A stretch of 58,302 nucleotides of DNA from Bacteroidales bacterium. Lineage in GTDB: Bacteria; Bacteroidota; Bacteroidia; Bacteroidales; F082. Shown here piece by piece: positions 51,774-58,302 of the stretch (positions within the stretch are counted from its first letter, which is position 1; each line of letters starts with the position of its first letter). The stretch lies in assembly GCA_017632935.1 (NCBI GenBank), contig JAGBQJ010000005.1, forward strand, positions 1-58,302, given 5' to 3'. Below the pieces are notes generated by a model. That model was not told where the DNA came from. It worked only from the letters and a program-made list of their open reading frames with translations, and did not search any database. The translations under genes were made by a program, and so were the position numbers.

Positions 51774-53501
51774 ATGAAAGTTGCAACATTATTAGGCGAA
51801 CGTTTCAAGAAAGCACCAGCCGACTGCGTATTCGATAGCCAAGCGCTGATGGTGCGTGGCGGTTATATCAAGTCAGTGGGAACAGGTTTGTTCTCCTTCT
51901 TCATGCCGGCCAAACGCATCGCAAAGAAGATAGAAAACATCATCCGCGAGGAGATGGACCGCATCGACGGACAGGAAGTCATGTTTCCCGTTGTGATGCC
52001 AGGCACGCTGTGGCAGGAGTCGGGGCGTTACACCAGCATCGGCTCGGAGCTGCTCCGCTTCAAGGACCGTAACGGCATCGACATGGTGCTGGGCATGACT
52101 CACGAAGAGGCCGCCGTGCAGCTGGCGCGCGACGCCGCGAAGAGCTACACGCAGTATCCTTTTATGATTTATCAGATCCAGACCAAGTTCCGCGATGAGC
52201 CTCGTTCACGTGGCGGCCTCATCCGCACCCGTGAGTTCACGATGAAGGACGCCTACAGCTTTCACACCTCGCAAGAGGACTTGGAGCAATACTACGCCAA
52301 GGCTTACCATGCCTACGACCGTATCTTCGCCAGAGCTGGCGTGCCTCAGGTCGTGGCTGTGAAGTCCGACTCAGGCATGATGGGTGGCCGCATCTCGCAT
52401 GAGTTTATGCTGCTCACCGACATCGGCGAGGATACCATCGTCATCTGCCCCGAGTGTGGTTACCGCTCCAACAGCGAAGCCGCCGACTGCATCGTCCACA
52501 ACGAGGAGTATCCCATCGAGCCGTTGGAAGAGGTCTTCACTCCCGACCAAAAGACTATCGAGGATGTTTGCAACTTCTTGCATAAGTCACCGCTGCAGTC
52601 ATGTAAGGCTGTGTTATATCAGCGTAACATGGATGACTCGCTGGTCATCGTCTTCCTGCGTGGCGACCTCGAGGTGAACGAAACCAAACTCCGTAACCTC
52701 CTTGGTGCCGAGGTGCATGCCGCCACCGTCACTCCTGAAATGGGCGTCTGTGCCGGCTTTATTGGGCCTAAGGGTCTGCCGGAAGGCATCACCGTGGTCT
52801 ACGACGAGTCGCTGAAGACCTTAAACAGCTTCGTGGCAGGCGCCAACAAGGAGAACTACCACTACCAGGGCATGAACATTGCCCGCGACCTCGGCGAGGT
52901 GAAGTACGACAGCGTGGCCAAGGCCACCGCTGGCGGCATTTGCCCCGTGTGCGGCAAGCACAGCATTACCATCAGCCGTGGTATCGAGGTGGGCAACATT
53001 TTCCAGCTCGGCACGAAATACACCGAGTCGATGAACATGCAGTATCTCGACAGCGACAACACATTGAAATACCCCATCATGGGCTGCTACGGCATCGGTG
53101 TGGGTCGCTTGATTGCCTCGGTTTGTGAGGTGAGCCACGACGACTACGGTCCCATCTGGCCCATCACCATCGCCCCATGGCAAGTGCAGGTCTGCGCCTT
53201 GCGCGTCGCTGACGAGAACGTGCGCCGCGTGGCCGACAAAATCTATGAAGACTTAAAGAAGGCAGGCGTGGAGGTCATCTATGACGACCGCAACATCAGC
53301 GCGGGCGTGATGTTCTCTGATGCCGACCTGCTCGGTGTGCCGCTGCGCATCGTGGTGAGCCCGAAGACCTTGGAACGCAATGCCATCGAGTTCGCCTCGC
53401 GCGACAAGAGCTTCAAGGCCGACCTCAACCCCGACAATTTCGTTGACGAGGTGCAGGCCAAGATTGCTGAGATGATTGCGGCGCTGACGCCTGTAGATTA
53501 A
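51774..53501 (+). CDS. proS: Prolyl-tRNA synthetase (bacterial type with INS editing domain)
   Basis: 575 residues. Class II synthetase motifs are visible: motif 1 near VMFPVVMPG, motif 2 around TKFRDEPRSRGGLIRTREFTMKD (split here as FRDEPRSRGG, then REFTMKDAYSF), and motif 3 GCYGIGVGRL near residue 445. About 180 residues between motifs 2 and 3 form the INS editing domain, which marks the E. coli-like ProRS class. The C-terminal anticodon-binding domain begins near residue 465 (WPITIAPWQVQV). It charges tRNA-Pro with proline. From memory, Bacteroides and relatives more often carry the shorter archaeal-like form, so this type is of some interest. Confidence 0.95.
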   Translation: MKVATLLGERFKKAPADCVFDSQALMVRGGYIKSVGTGLFSFFMPAKRIAKKIENIIREEMDRIDGQEVMFPVVMPGTLWQESGRYTSIGSELLRFKDRNGIDMVLGMTHEEAAVQLARDAAKSYTQYPFMIYQIQTKFRDEPRSRGGLIRTREFTMKDAYSFHTSQEDLEQYYAKAYHAYDRIFARAGVPQVVAVKSDSGMMGGRISHEFMLLTDIGEDTIVICPECGYRSNSEAADCIVHNEEYPIEPLEEVFTPDQKTIEDVCNFLHKSPLQSCKAVLYQRNMDDSLVIVFLRGDLEVNETKLRNLLGAEVHAATVTPEMGVCAGFIGPKGLPEGITVVYDESLKTLNSFVAGANKENYHYQGMNIARDLGEVKYDSVAKATAGGICPVCGKHSITISRGIEVGNIFQLGTKYTESMNMQYLDSDNTLKYPIMGCYGIGVGRLIASVCEVSHDDYGPIWPITIAPWQVQVCALRVADENVRRVADKIYEDLKKAGVEVIYDDRNISAGVMFSDADLLGVPLRIVVSPKTLERNAIEFASRDKSFKADLNPDNFVDEVQAKIAEMIAALTPVD

Positions 53502-53504
53502 TGC

Positions 53505-53538
53505 ATTGTAGAGACGCGCCATGGCACGTCTCTACAAT
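53505..53538. repeat. Palindromic REP-like repeat after proS
   Basis: ATTGTAGAGACG (53505-53516) pairs perfectly with CGTCTCTACAAT (53527-53538) around CGCCATGGCA. A shorter relative lies at 57391-57411. Confidence 0.85.
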
Positions 53539-53545
53539 AATTGAC

Positions 53546-53582
53546 AAAAAAAATCCGACAGATTATTCTGCCGGATTTTTTT
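53546..53582. terminator. Bidirectional terminator between proS and nrdG
   Basis: AAATCCGACAG pairs with CTGCCGGATTT (one mismatch), flanked by an A run on the left and a T run on the right. Thus it can end transcription both ways. Its right arm lies inside the last codons of nrdG. Confidence 0.75.
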
Positions 53583-54063
53583 CTACCTCAACCACCTTCT
53601 TGTTCTTTCGGAACCATTCCGTGATGTCTTTCACACGGCCATCGGCCAGACGTTTCATCATACGCTGGTTGGTGGTCGCGCTGTCCAAAGGACCCAAGGC
53701 GGCCACGTAACGCCCCAGTTTGATGTAGTCGAAATGGTCGGTGGAGACATTTTCAGGCAGGTCGTTCTTGCCGGAATACCATGCCACCTTCATGTTGTAG
53801 TCCTTTTTCACTTGGTTGGCTAACTGGGCCACGGTCTCAGGCTCGTTGTCGCCGCCCATGAAACACACACAAGTAATGCCCGTCTTGTATTGTTCGACAA
53901 GACGATACAACTCGTTGGTGTCCAGTTGTTTGCCTGTATTTTCCCACAAATACTTGCTGTGGCAACCTTCACACTGATTGGGACAGTTGGAGATATTAAT
54001 GGCAAGCGTCACCTCTTCAGGAACTTCCTGAAAGACAATATCAAAATTGGCGTACTTTAGCAT
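53563..54063 (-). CDS. nrdG: Anaerobic ribonucleotide reductase activating protein
   Basis: 166 residues from the ATG at 54063, which overlaps the nrdD stop by 7 bases; the longer open frame upstream is a shadow of nrdD. The radical SAM motif CxxxCxxC appears in CPNQCEGC near residue 27, followed by the SKYLWE string typical of NrdG. It uses SAM and a 4Fe-4S cluster to install the glycyl radical on NrdD. The C-terminus extends about 10 charged residues beyond many homologues (KNKKVVEVEKNPAE). Confidence 0.95.
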   Translation of the reverse strand: MLKYANFDIVFQEVPEEVTLAINISNCPNQCEGCHSKYLWENTGKQLDTNELYRLVEQYKTGITCVCFMGGDNEPETVAQLANQVKKDYNMKVAWYSGKNDLPENVSTDHFDYIKLGRYVAALGPLDSATTNQRMMKRLADGRVKDITEWFRKNKKVVEVEKNPAE

Positions 54064-56168
54064 CTGTCCATCTCCATTTTTCCATAGTGACGGCGGGCGG
54101 CTTCCTCTTGGCGCGGCTCGCTGAAGTTGCTGACGCGCTTCAGATAACCGATGATGCGGGTCAGGTAGTCGATGTTGTGGCTGTGGCACTCGGGGCATTC
54201 CTTCAGGTAACGCTTGTCGATGTGGCCGCAGTCGTTGCAAATCGTGTTCGGGATGTTGAAGGTGAAGTAGTTGCAGCCTTCGCGGGCAGCCACACGCAGC
54301 AGCTGGCGGTACTGCTCCTTGGTGAGGTGTTCCTCCAGGTTGCAGTGCAAGGCCGAGCCACCGGTGAGGTGCTTGATGTACTTCTCGCCGTGGAGGCGGA
54401 ACTTGTCCAACACGTTGGTGTTAGGGTCTTCCACGATGTAGAAATAGCTGTTGTAGCAGTCACGATGCACCTCGTAGCCGTCCTCCTTGTCCCACTTGGC
54501 ATGTTTCACGCCCACGTTCTCAGCGGGAATCATCTCGCAGTTGAACATGAGGCCGTCTTGCTTCGAGTAGTACTTCTTGTTGTACTTCTCGATGAGGCCC
54601 AACACATCCTGCACGAACTTCTCGTAGTCCGGATTATCGGAGATCTTGATCTTCAGGAACTCGGCGGCTTCCACGAGACCGTTCACGCCAATGGTGAGGT
54701 ACTGGCGGCTGAGGTTGATGTAGCCCGCATCGAAGAGCGGCAACATGCCTTTCTTTTGCAGTTCCTTTAGGTTCTCGTTGTAGCAAATCTGCACTTTATG
54801 GCAGAGGTCGACAATCTCCTCGAGGAAGGTGAGGTAGTGCATATTGTTGCGAGCGGCATACTGGATGCAACGGTTGAGGTTGATGGTGAGCACACTCTTG
54901 GAGCCTGTGGACACGCCACCGGCGCCGAGGGTGTAGCTAAAGCCGTTGTCCTGAATCTCGTTGCGCAGACGGCAGCACGACGAAAGAGAGTCGGCGTTGT
55001 CGCTGAGGTAGGTGAAGAAGGAGTGGCCTTCCGAATACATCTCAGCGGTGAAGTCACCCCATTCCTGGTCGATGACGTCGCCATCTTTCGAGAGCAACGC
55101 CATCGTTTCCACCGGGAAGGTGAGCACACTTCTCAAACGCTCGGCATTGAACCACTTCATGAAACGTTTCTGGAGCCAACTCAGCGACTCCCAGTCGGGC
55201 TGCGAGCCGTCAGGGAAGTAGAAGTTGCCAAACAACGACTCGAAATAATACTTGTCGTAGTAGGCGATGTTCCAGAACACCGACTGGTAATTCCTTGCAC
55301 CCGCAGGTTGGTTCAAGGAATACACAATCTGCTGGAAGCAGTCGGTGATGACCTTGTCGATGGTGCGCGGCTTCAGCGAGTGGTCGACGATTTCGTCGGC
55401 ACGTTTGTAGTAGTCCTTGCCGTAGTCGAGGCCGATGAAGTAGTTCATGTACATCAGGAATTCCGGCGTGGCGCAGGCACCCGACAGTTGCGAGGAGACC
55501 ATGAACACCATATTAATAAAGCCGCCGCAGAAGGAACGCAGCTTGGTGGGGGCGGTGCTGTTGCCGCCGATGGAAGCTGTGCCTTCGTTGAGCCAGGGAT
55601 ACATGGTGATGGAGGCGCAGTAGTTGGCCAACGAGGTCTCGTCGTTCTTGTAGATGAAGTGGTTGTTGAGCAAATAGAGGTAACGGTCGGCCAATTCCTT
55701 GCCGAATACCGACTTGATGCGGTCCGTCAGCAGGCGGCGGTTGATGCGGATGAAACTCGACTTGGGCAACTCGCCGATGAGCGTGGCGATATTTTTCTTC
55801 TCCACGTTGGCGTTGGCGTCGTACTTCGAGCCTGTAGCGGCGTTCGAGGCATTGACGTAGTTGCTCAAAAAGTCGATTTTCTCGCGGATCTCGCGGTCTT
55901 CGGTGTGCTTCTGGCGGTACAGGATGTAGTTTTTGGCTACAGTGTAGTACTGCTCCGCCATTAATGCGGTCTCCACCTGGTTTTGGATCTCTTCCACGGT
56001 GATGCCGTTGGTCACGCGGACACGGCTCAGGATGGCGTTCAAATCCTCGTCGGTGGCGTAAAATCCCGAAGCGAGAAAGGCTTTACTGATGGCTACTTTG
56101 ATCTTGTCAAGTGAGAAGGCTTCCTGCTTGCCGTCCCTTTTGGTAATGTACAATCCTCCGTTGCTCAT
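54057..56168 (-). CDS. nrdD: Anaerobic (class III) ribonucleoside-triphosphate reductase
   Basis: 703 residues. The N-terminal ATP-cone (about 1-95) starts with ITKRDGKQEAFSLDKI. The catalytic barrel follows with NSTAPTKLRSFCGGF near residue 204 and further conserved Cys residues. The C-terminal zinc site is CNDCG...CPEC, and the glycyl radical is the Gly of RIIGYLKRV near residue 680. It makes deoxyribonucleotides under anoxia, using formate as reductant, and needs NrdG. The gene sits behind a cobalamin riboswitch, which suggests it is turned down when B12 is plentiful. Confidence 0.97.
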   Translation of the reverse strand: MSNGGLYITKRDGKQEAFSLDKIKVAISKAFLASGFYATDEDLNAILSRVRVTNGITVEEIQNQVETALMAEQYYTVAKNYILYRQKHTEDREIREKIDFLSNYVNASNAATGSKYDANANVEKKNIATLIGELPKSSFIRINRRLLTDRIKSVFGKELADRYLYLLNNHFIYKNDETSLANYCASITMYPWLNEGTASIGGNSTAPTKLRSFCGGFINMVFMVSSQLSGACATPEFLMYMNYFIGLDYGKDYYKRADEIVDHSLKPRTIDKVITDCFQQIVYSLNQPAGARNYQSVFWNIAYYDKYYFESLFGNFYFPDGSQPDWESLSWLQKRFMKWFNAERLRSVLTFPVETMALLSKDGDVIDQEWGDFTAEMYSEGHSFFTYLSDNADSLSSCCRLRNEIQDNGFSYTLGAGGVSTGSKSVLTINLNRCIQYAARNNMHYLTFLEEIVDLCHKVQICYNENLKELQKKGMLPLFDAGYINLSRQYLTIGVNGLVEAAEFLKIKISDNPDYEKFVQDVLGLIEKYNKKYYSKQDGLMFNCEMIPAENVGVKHAKWDKEDGYEVHRDCYNSYFYIVEDPNTNVLDKFRLHGEKYIKHLTGGSALHCNLEEHLTKEQYRQLLRVAAREGCNYFTFNIPNTICNDCGHIDKRYLKECPECHSHNIDYLTRIIGYLKRVSNFSEPRQEEAARRHYGKMEMDRC

Positions 56169-56271
56169 ATAATGTGCTCGTTTTCAGTTTATTGCATTAT
56201 TGCTAATGCTTAGAATAATATCGTTTTCAATCATTCGGCATGTTTCCCTTATCACGAGGGATGGCATGCTT

Positions 56272-56430
56272 CCGTTTTCAAGGCAGGTCTTCTGACTTAC
56301 TCCCTTCCGAACGGCCTTCCCGTCCTCATGGGTTGGACAGTGGCATGGGGTGTTCGGCATGTTTCAGAGCTCACAGCTACGGGTATAGTCCCTGATTTTC
56401 ACGGGGTTCCCTATTAATCTCCTCCTAAGA
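56272..56430 (-). promoter_or_regulatory. Cobalamin (adenosylcobalamin-type) riboswitch controlling nrdD-nrdG
   Basis: On the minus strand the conserved parts appear in order: AGGGAA, GTGAAAATCAGGGAC, CCCGTAGCTGTGA, GCCACTG, GGGAAGGC and the B12 box AGTCAGAAGACCTGCC. About 100 bases separate it from the nrdD start and contain a possible expression-platform hairpin (TCCC/GGGA flanked by CATG, about 56238-56270). Class III reductase does not need B12, so repression by B12 makes sense if the cell also has a B12-dependent class II enzyme. Confidence 0.93.
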
Positions 56431-56441
56431 ACCTTGTTGTG

Positions 56442-56474
56442 CAAAGGTATAGCATTTTGGTTTCACCGACCAAA
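56442..56474 (-). promoter_or_regulatory. Promoter of the riboswitch-nrdDG transcript
   Basis: On the minus strand TTTG (56474-56471) and TACCTTTG (56449-56442) are separated by 21 bases, a near-ideal Bacteroidota promoter that starts transcription just before the riboswitch. Confidence 0.75.
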
Positions 56475-56825
56475 TTAATTCTTGAAAATTTTGTCAACAA
56501 AATTATCAACATGCTAAATTGGTGATTTGGTAGGGGTTGGCTATAATAGCGGAATTTTTTGGCCTCACAGTCCTTTTAAACTAACTAAACGTATGTTAAG
56601 TTTGTGGAAGGTGAAAATTCTGTCGGGCTGTAGGGTGGGGGTGTAGTATTCCGTAGTGTGAGGGGGAGGTTTGTTGTTTATGGTGCCTTCTTCCCGAACA
56701 TTGGCCAAATCCAACCCCATCATCTTCTGTGATACCCACGTATTCTGAACATGATGACAATATTATAAGTTGCAAAAACACAAAATTATTTTTAAATTAC
56801 CATAATGAGCATACCTGTAGCATTT
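56475..56825. other. Gap without a recognised gene
   Basis: AT-rich, 350 bases. Short open frames here (for example 56596-56781 on the minus strand) have no signal peptide, start context or recognisable motif. Nothing supported was seen besides the nrdD promoter at its left edge. Confidence 0.6.
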
Positions 56826-56826
56826 A

Positions 56827-57279
56827 TCCATCTTACTCCTCGCCTTTGGGCCGATGGCTTAGGCAAGTTGGAATAATGTCTACTCCGAAAGAGAACAGAT
56901 CAACCTCATCCAAGACTTCGCAGAAGTGCAAATCCATCTCGGTAACAACGTCACACTGTCAACGCACCTCACCATCCATGCCAACAGCAAAAACACCATC
57001 GACAACAACAAAGGCATTGACGGTGGCAGCATCATGAATGCCAGCAACGCCACACTCACCAACGAGACCTTCACCAACAACATTTGTTTTTACGTGAACG
57101 CAGGTAGCGACGAATACCATGCCACACTCAAACTTGCCATCCAAAAGAGAGACGCTTGCAGAAGCCGTTACGCCAGAATTGAACCCTGTGGCCACGAGAA
57201 CGCAGCAGTTTATATGGACAACGTTGAAGGTATTTACACCACCATGGACTGCCCTAACTCCGCCTCGATAGGCTCATAA
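56827..57279 (+). pseudogene. Remnant of a secreted beta-helix-type protein
   Basis: In one frame the translation reads LLLAFGPMA, then a TAG stop, then ASWNNVYSEREQINLIQ and on through NNVTLSTHLTIHANSKN and NATLTNETFTNN to a stop at 57279. The first part is a signal-peptide core, very like LLAFGPKAWAQ of the intact gene downstream. The stop sits where that gene has the Trp codon (TGG to TAG). No start codon precedes it in this frame. The repeats NNVTLS and TLTNETFTNN resemble adhesin/beta-helix turns. The end is also abrupt. Best read as a decayed, truncated surface-protein gene. Confidence 0.55.
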
Positions 57280-57304
57280 ACCGCACATCACACCTATGTT
57301 GCCG

Positions 57305-57382
57305 ATGGCAATTGTTGAGAAATTCCGCGAACTGTCGAAGGAAGACCGCGACGCTGTCGTGAAATTCATCGATGCGATTTGA
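57305..57382 (+). pseudogene. Short open frame, probable gene remnant
   Basis: A 25-residue frame (MAIVEKFRELSKEDRDAVV..., ending FIDAI) with no promoter. It looks like the C-terminal helix pair of a small protein and is probably a leftover from deletion. Confidence 0.3.
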
Positions 57383-57390
57383 TTATCATC

Positions 57391-57411
57391 GAGACGCAAG
57401 CATTGCGTCTC
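57391..57411. repeat. Short palindromic repeat of the GAGACGC family
   Basis: GAGACGCAA and TTGCGTCTC around GCA, 9-bp perfect stem. It shares the GAGACGC core with 53505-53538. Confidence 0.7.
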
Positions 57412-57429
57412 TACAGTGTAAAAATGAAC

Positions 57430-57459
57430 AATCCCGTCAGCAATGGCGGGATTTTTTTT
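57430..57459 (+). terminator. Hairpin terminator left over after the pseudogene region
   Basis: AATCCCG (57430-57436) pairs with CGGGATT (57447-57453), followed by a T run. Confidence 0.7.
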
Positions 57460-57509
57460 GTGTGTCCTACAAATCCACTTATTATCAAAAAACCTACAAC
57501 TTTTTTTCG

Positions 57510-57517
57510 TAATTTTG
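57510..57517 (+). promoter_or_regulatory. Bacteroidota -7 element for the last gene
   Basis: TAATTTTG, 68 bases before the ATG at 57586. No clear -33 TTTG. Confidence 0.5.
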
Positions 57518-57585
57518 CGCCCTCAATTTTGACCTTCGTCAAATTTCGATAATTTACAGATTTTGAGCACATAAGCAACGATAAG

Positions 57586-58302
57586 ATGAAGAAAACCTCT
57601 ATCCTCATTCTCTTCGCCCTCCTCGCCTTCGGGCCGAAGGCCTGGGCGCAATTCAGCGGCGGCACTGGCACCGCTAACGACCCATATCAAATCAGCACCG
57701 AGGCCGACTGGAGCACGCTGTGCAACAATGTGAACAACAACACCAGCACCTACAGCAACCAGTTCTTCAAAATGACGGCCGACATCACGGTGGCGGAAAC
57801 ATTCTCTACAGCCCCTACCAAGATGGTGGGCATTAGCGAAGACGTGAACTTCCGAGGCACCTTCGACGGCAACGGACACACGCTGACGGTCAACTATACG
57901 GACAACCACGACGATAGGGCTTGCGCCCCGTTCCGCTATATCAGGAACGCCACCATCAAGAACCTGCACGTGGCGGGAAGCATCACCAAGCAATATAATA
58001 AGAATGCCGGTGGCCTCGTGGGCGAGGCTTTCGGCACCTGCCACATCAGCAACTGCCAATCGAGCGTCGAAATCACTTGCCAGGCAGCCGACTGCTCCAG
58101 CGGCGGCTTCATAGGCAAACTCGGCACAAGCAGCTCCTCGGATGACACCTATATTGACAACTGCCTCTTCGATGGCAAGTTGGAGGGTTCAAGTTCCCAT
58201 GGTTGGGGCGGTTTCATCGGTTGGGTTGAAGATGAGCCAGATGCCTACATCAGCAACTGCCTGTTCAATCCAGCACATGTTTACGTTAACAGCGAAGGCG
58301 AC
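57586..58302 (+). CDS. Secreted GLUG/beta-helix-type surface protein (5' part, runs off the window)
   Basis: 239 codons from the ATG at 57586 with no stop before the window ends. The signal peptide is MKKTSILILFALLAFGPKAWAQ. The mature part opens with FSGGTGTANDPYQISTEADW, a frequent start for Bacteroidota surface proteins, then F-R-G-TFDGNGHTL and GLUG-like units (NAGGLVGEAFG, SGGFIGKLG, GWGGFIGWV). Such repeats build a beta-helix in adhesin-like proteins, often ended by a T9SS domain, which would lie beyond the window. Similar signal-peptide wording in the remnant upstream suggests they are paralogues. Confidence 0.8.
   Translation, partial: MKKTSILILFALLAFGPKAWAQFSGGTGTANDPYQISTEADWSTLCNNVNNNTSTYSNQFFKMTADITVAETFSTAPTKMVGISEDVNFRGTFDGNGHTLTVNYTDNHDDRACAPFRYIRNATIKNLHVAGSITKQYNKNAGGLVGEAFGTCHISNCQSSVEITCQAADCSSGGFIGKLGTSSSSDDTYIDNCLFDGKLEGSSSHGWGGFIGWVEDEPDAYISNCLFNPAHVYVNSEGD

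Noticed and set aside
53563-54240. 225-residue version of nrdG
   Set aside because: The first 59 residues are an Arg/Pro-rich shadow of the nrdD C-terminus; the ATG at 54063 gives the normal NrdG length.
54798-55964. 388-residue open frame antisense to nrdD
   Set aside because: Composition (V, E, G, H) reflects the complement of nrdD codons; no start context or homology.

Overview
The window reads as chromosome of a member of the Bacteroidales (Bacteroidota), probably from a gut or rumen community. The signs are promoters of the Bacteroidota type (TAnnTTTG, sometimes with TTTG about 20 bases upstream) before many genes, a SusC/SusD pair, several secreted proteins with type IX secretion (T9SS) C-terminal sorting domains, few Shine-Dalgarno sequences, and many ATGA stop/start overlaps. 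The species cannot be named from the sequence alone.

Layout. 0-15 kb is a housekeeping and accessory mix: tRNA-Asn, a PfkB-family kinase, an EF-G paralogue that lacks the catalytic His, a small unknown gene, a stand-alone reverse transcriptase preceded by a structured 138-base element, lutB, rpiB, an AT-rich 580-base gap with clustered DnaA-box-like sites (candidate oriC), a MORN-repeat protein, an LD-carboxypeptidase, an orphan CARF nuclease of the Card1/Can2 type, a T9SS beta-helix protein, pgk and a lipid kinase. 15.3-42.6 kb is one large biosynthetic cluster. 42.7-51.7 kb holds a zinc-ribbon membrane protein and a SusC/SusD pair followed by a secreted PNGase F-like glycoamidase. 51.8-56.5 kb holds proS and the anaerobic ribonucleotide reductase nrdD-nrdG under a cobalamin riboswitch. 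The right end has a decayed secreted-protein gene and the start of an intact one.

The cluster resembles the aryl polyene/flexirubin family. A tyrosine ammonia-lyase very like that of Flavobacterium would make p-coumarate. Adenylate-forming ligases, two ACPs, three intact ketosynthases (plus two KS-like domains without the catalytic Cys), a FabG-type reductase and two hotdog dehydratases would extend it to a polyene. A methyltransferase would decorate it. A glycosyltransferase, three acyltransferase domains, an MMPL exporter, a LolA-like carrier, a BtrH-like acyl transferase and glycerol-3-phosphate dehydrogenase suggest that the product is built into an outer-membrane lipid. No DarA/DarB-type dialkylresorcinol genes were seen, so a full flexirubin ester is not indicated. 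The product is inferred.

A second theme is repeats. Palindromic REP-like elements occur between genes and, unusually, twice in frame inside one ketosynthase gene, where one forms the linker of a KS-KS fusion. An AT-rich spacer repeat has likewise joined a KS-like domain to an ACP. No CRISPR array, insertion sequence or rRNA was seen.
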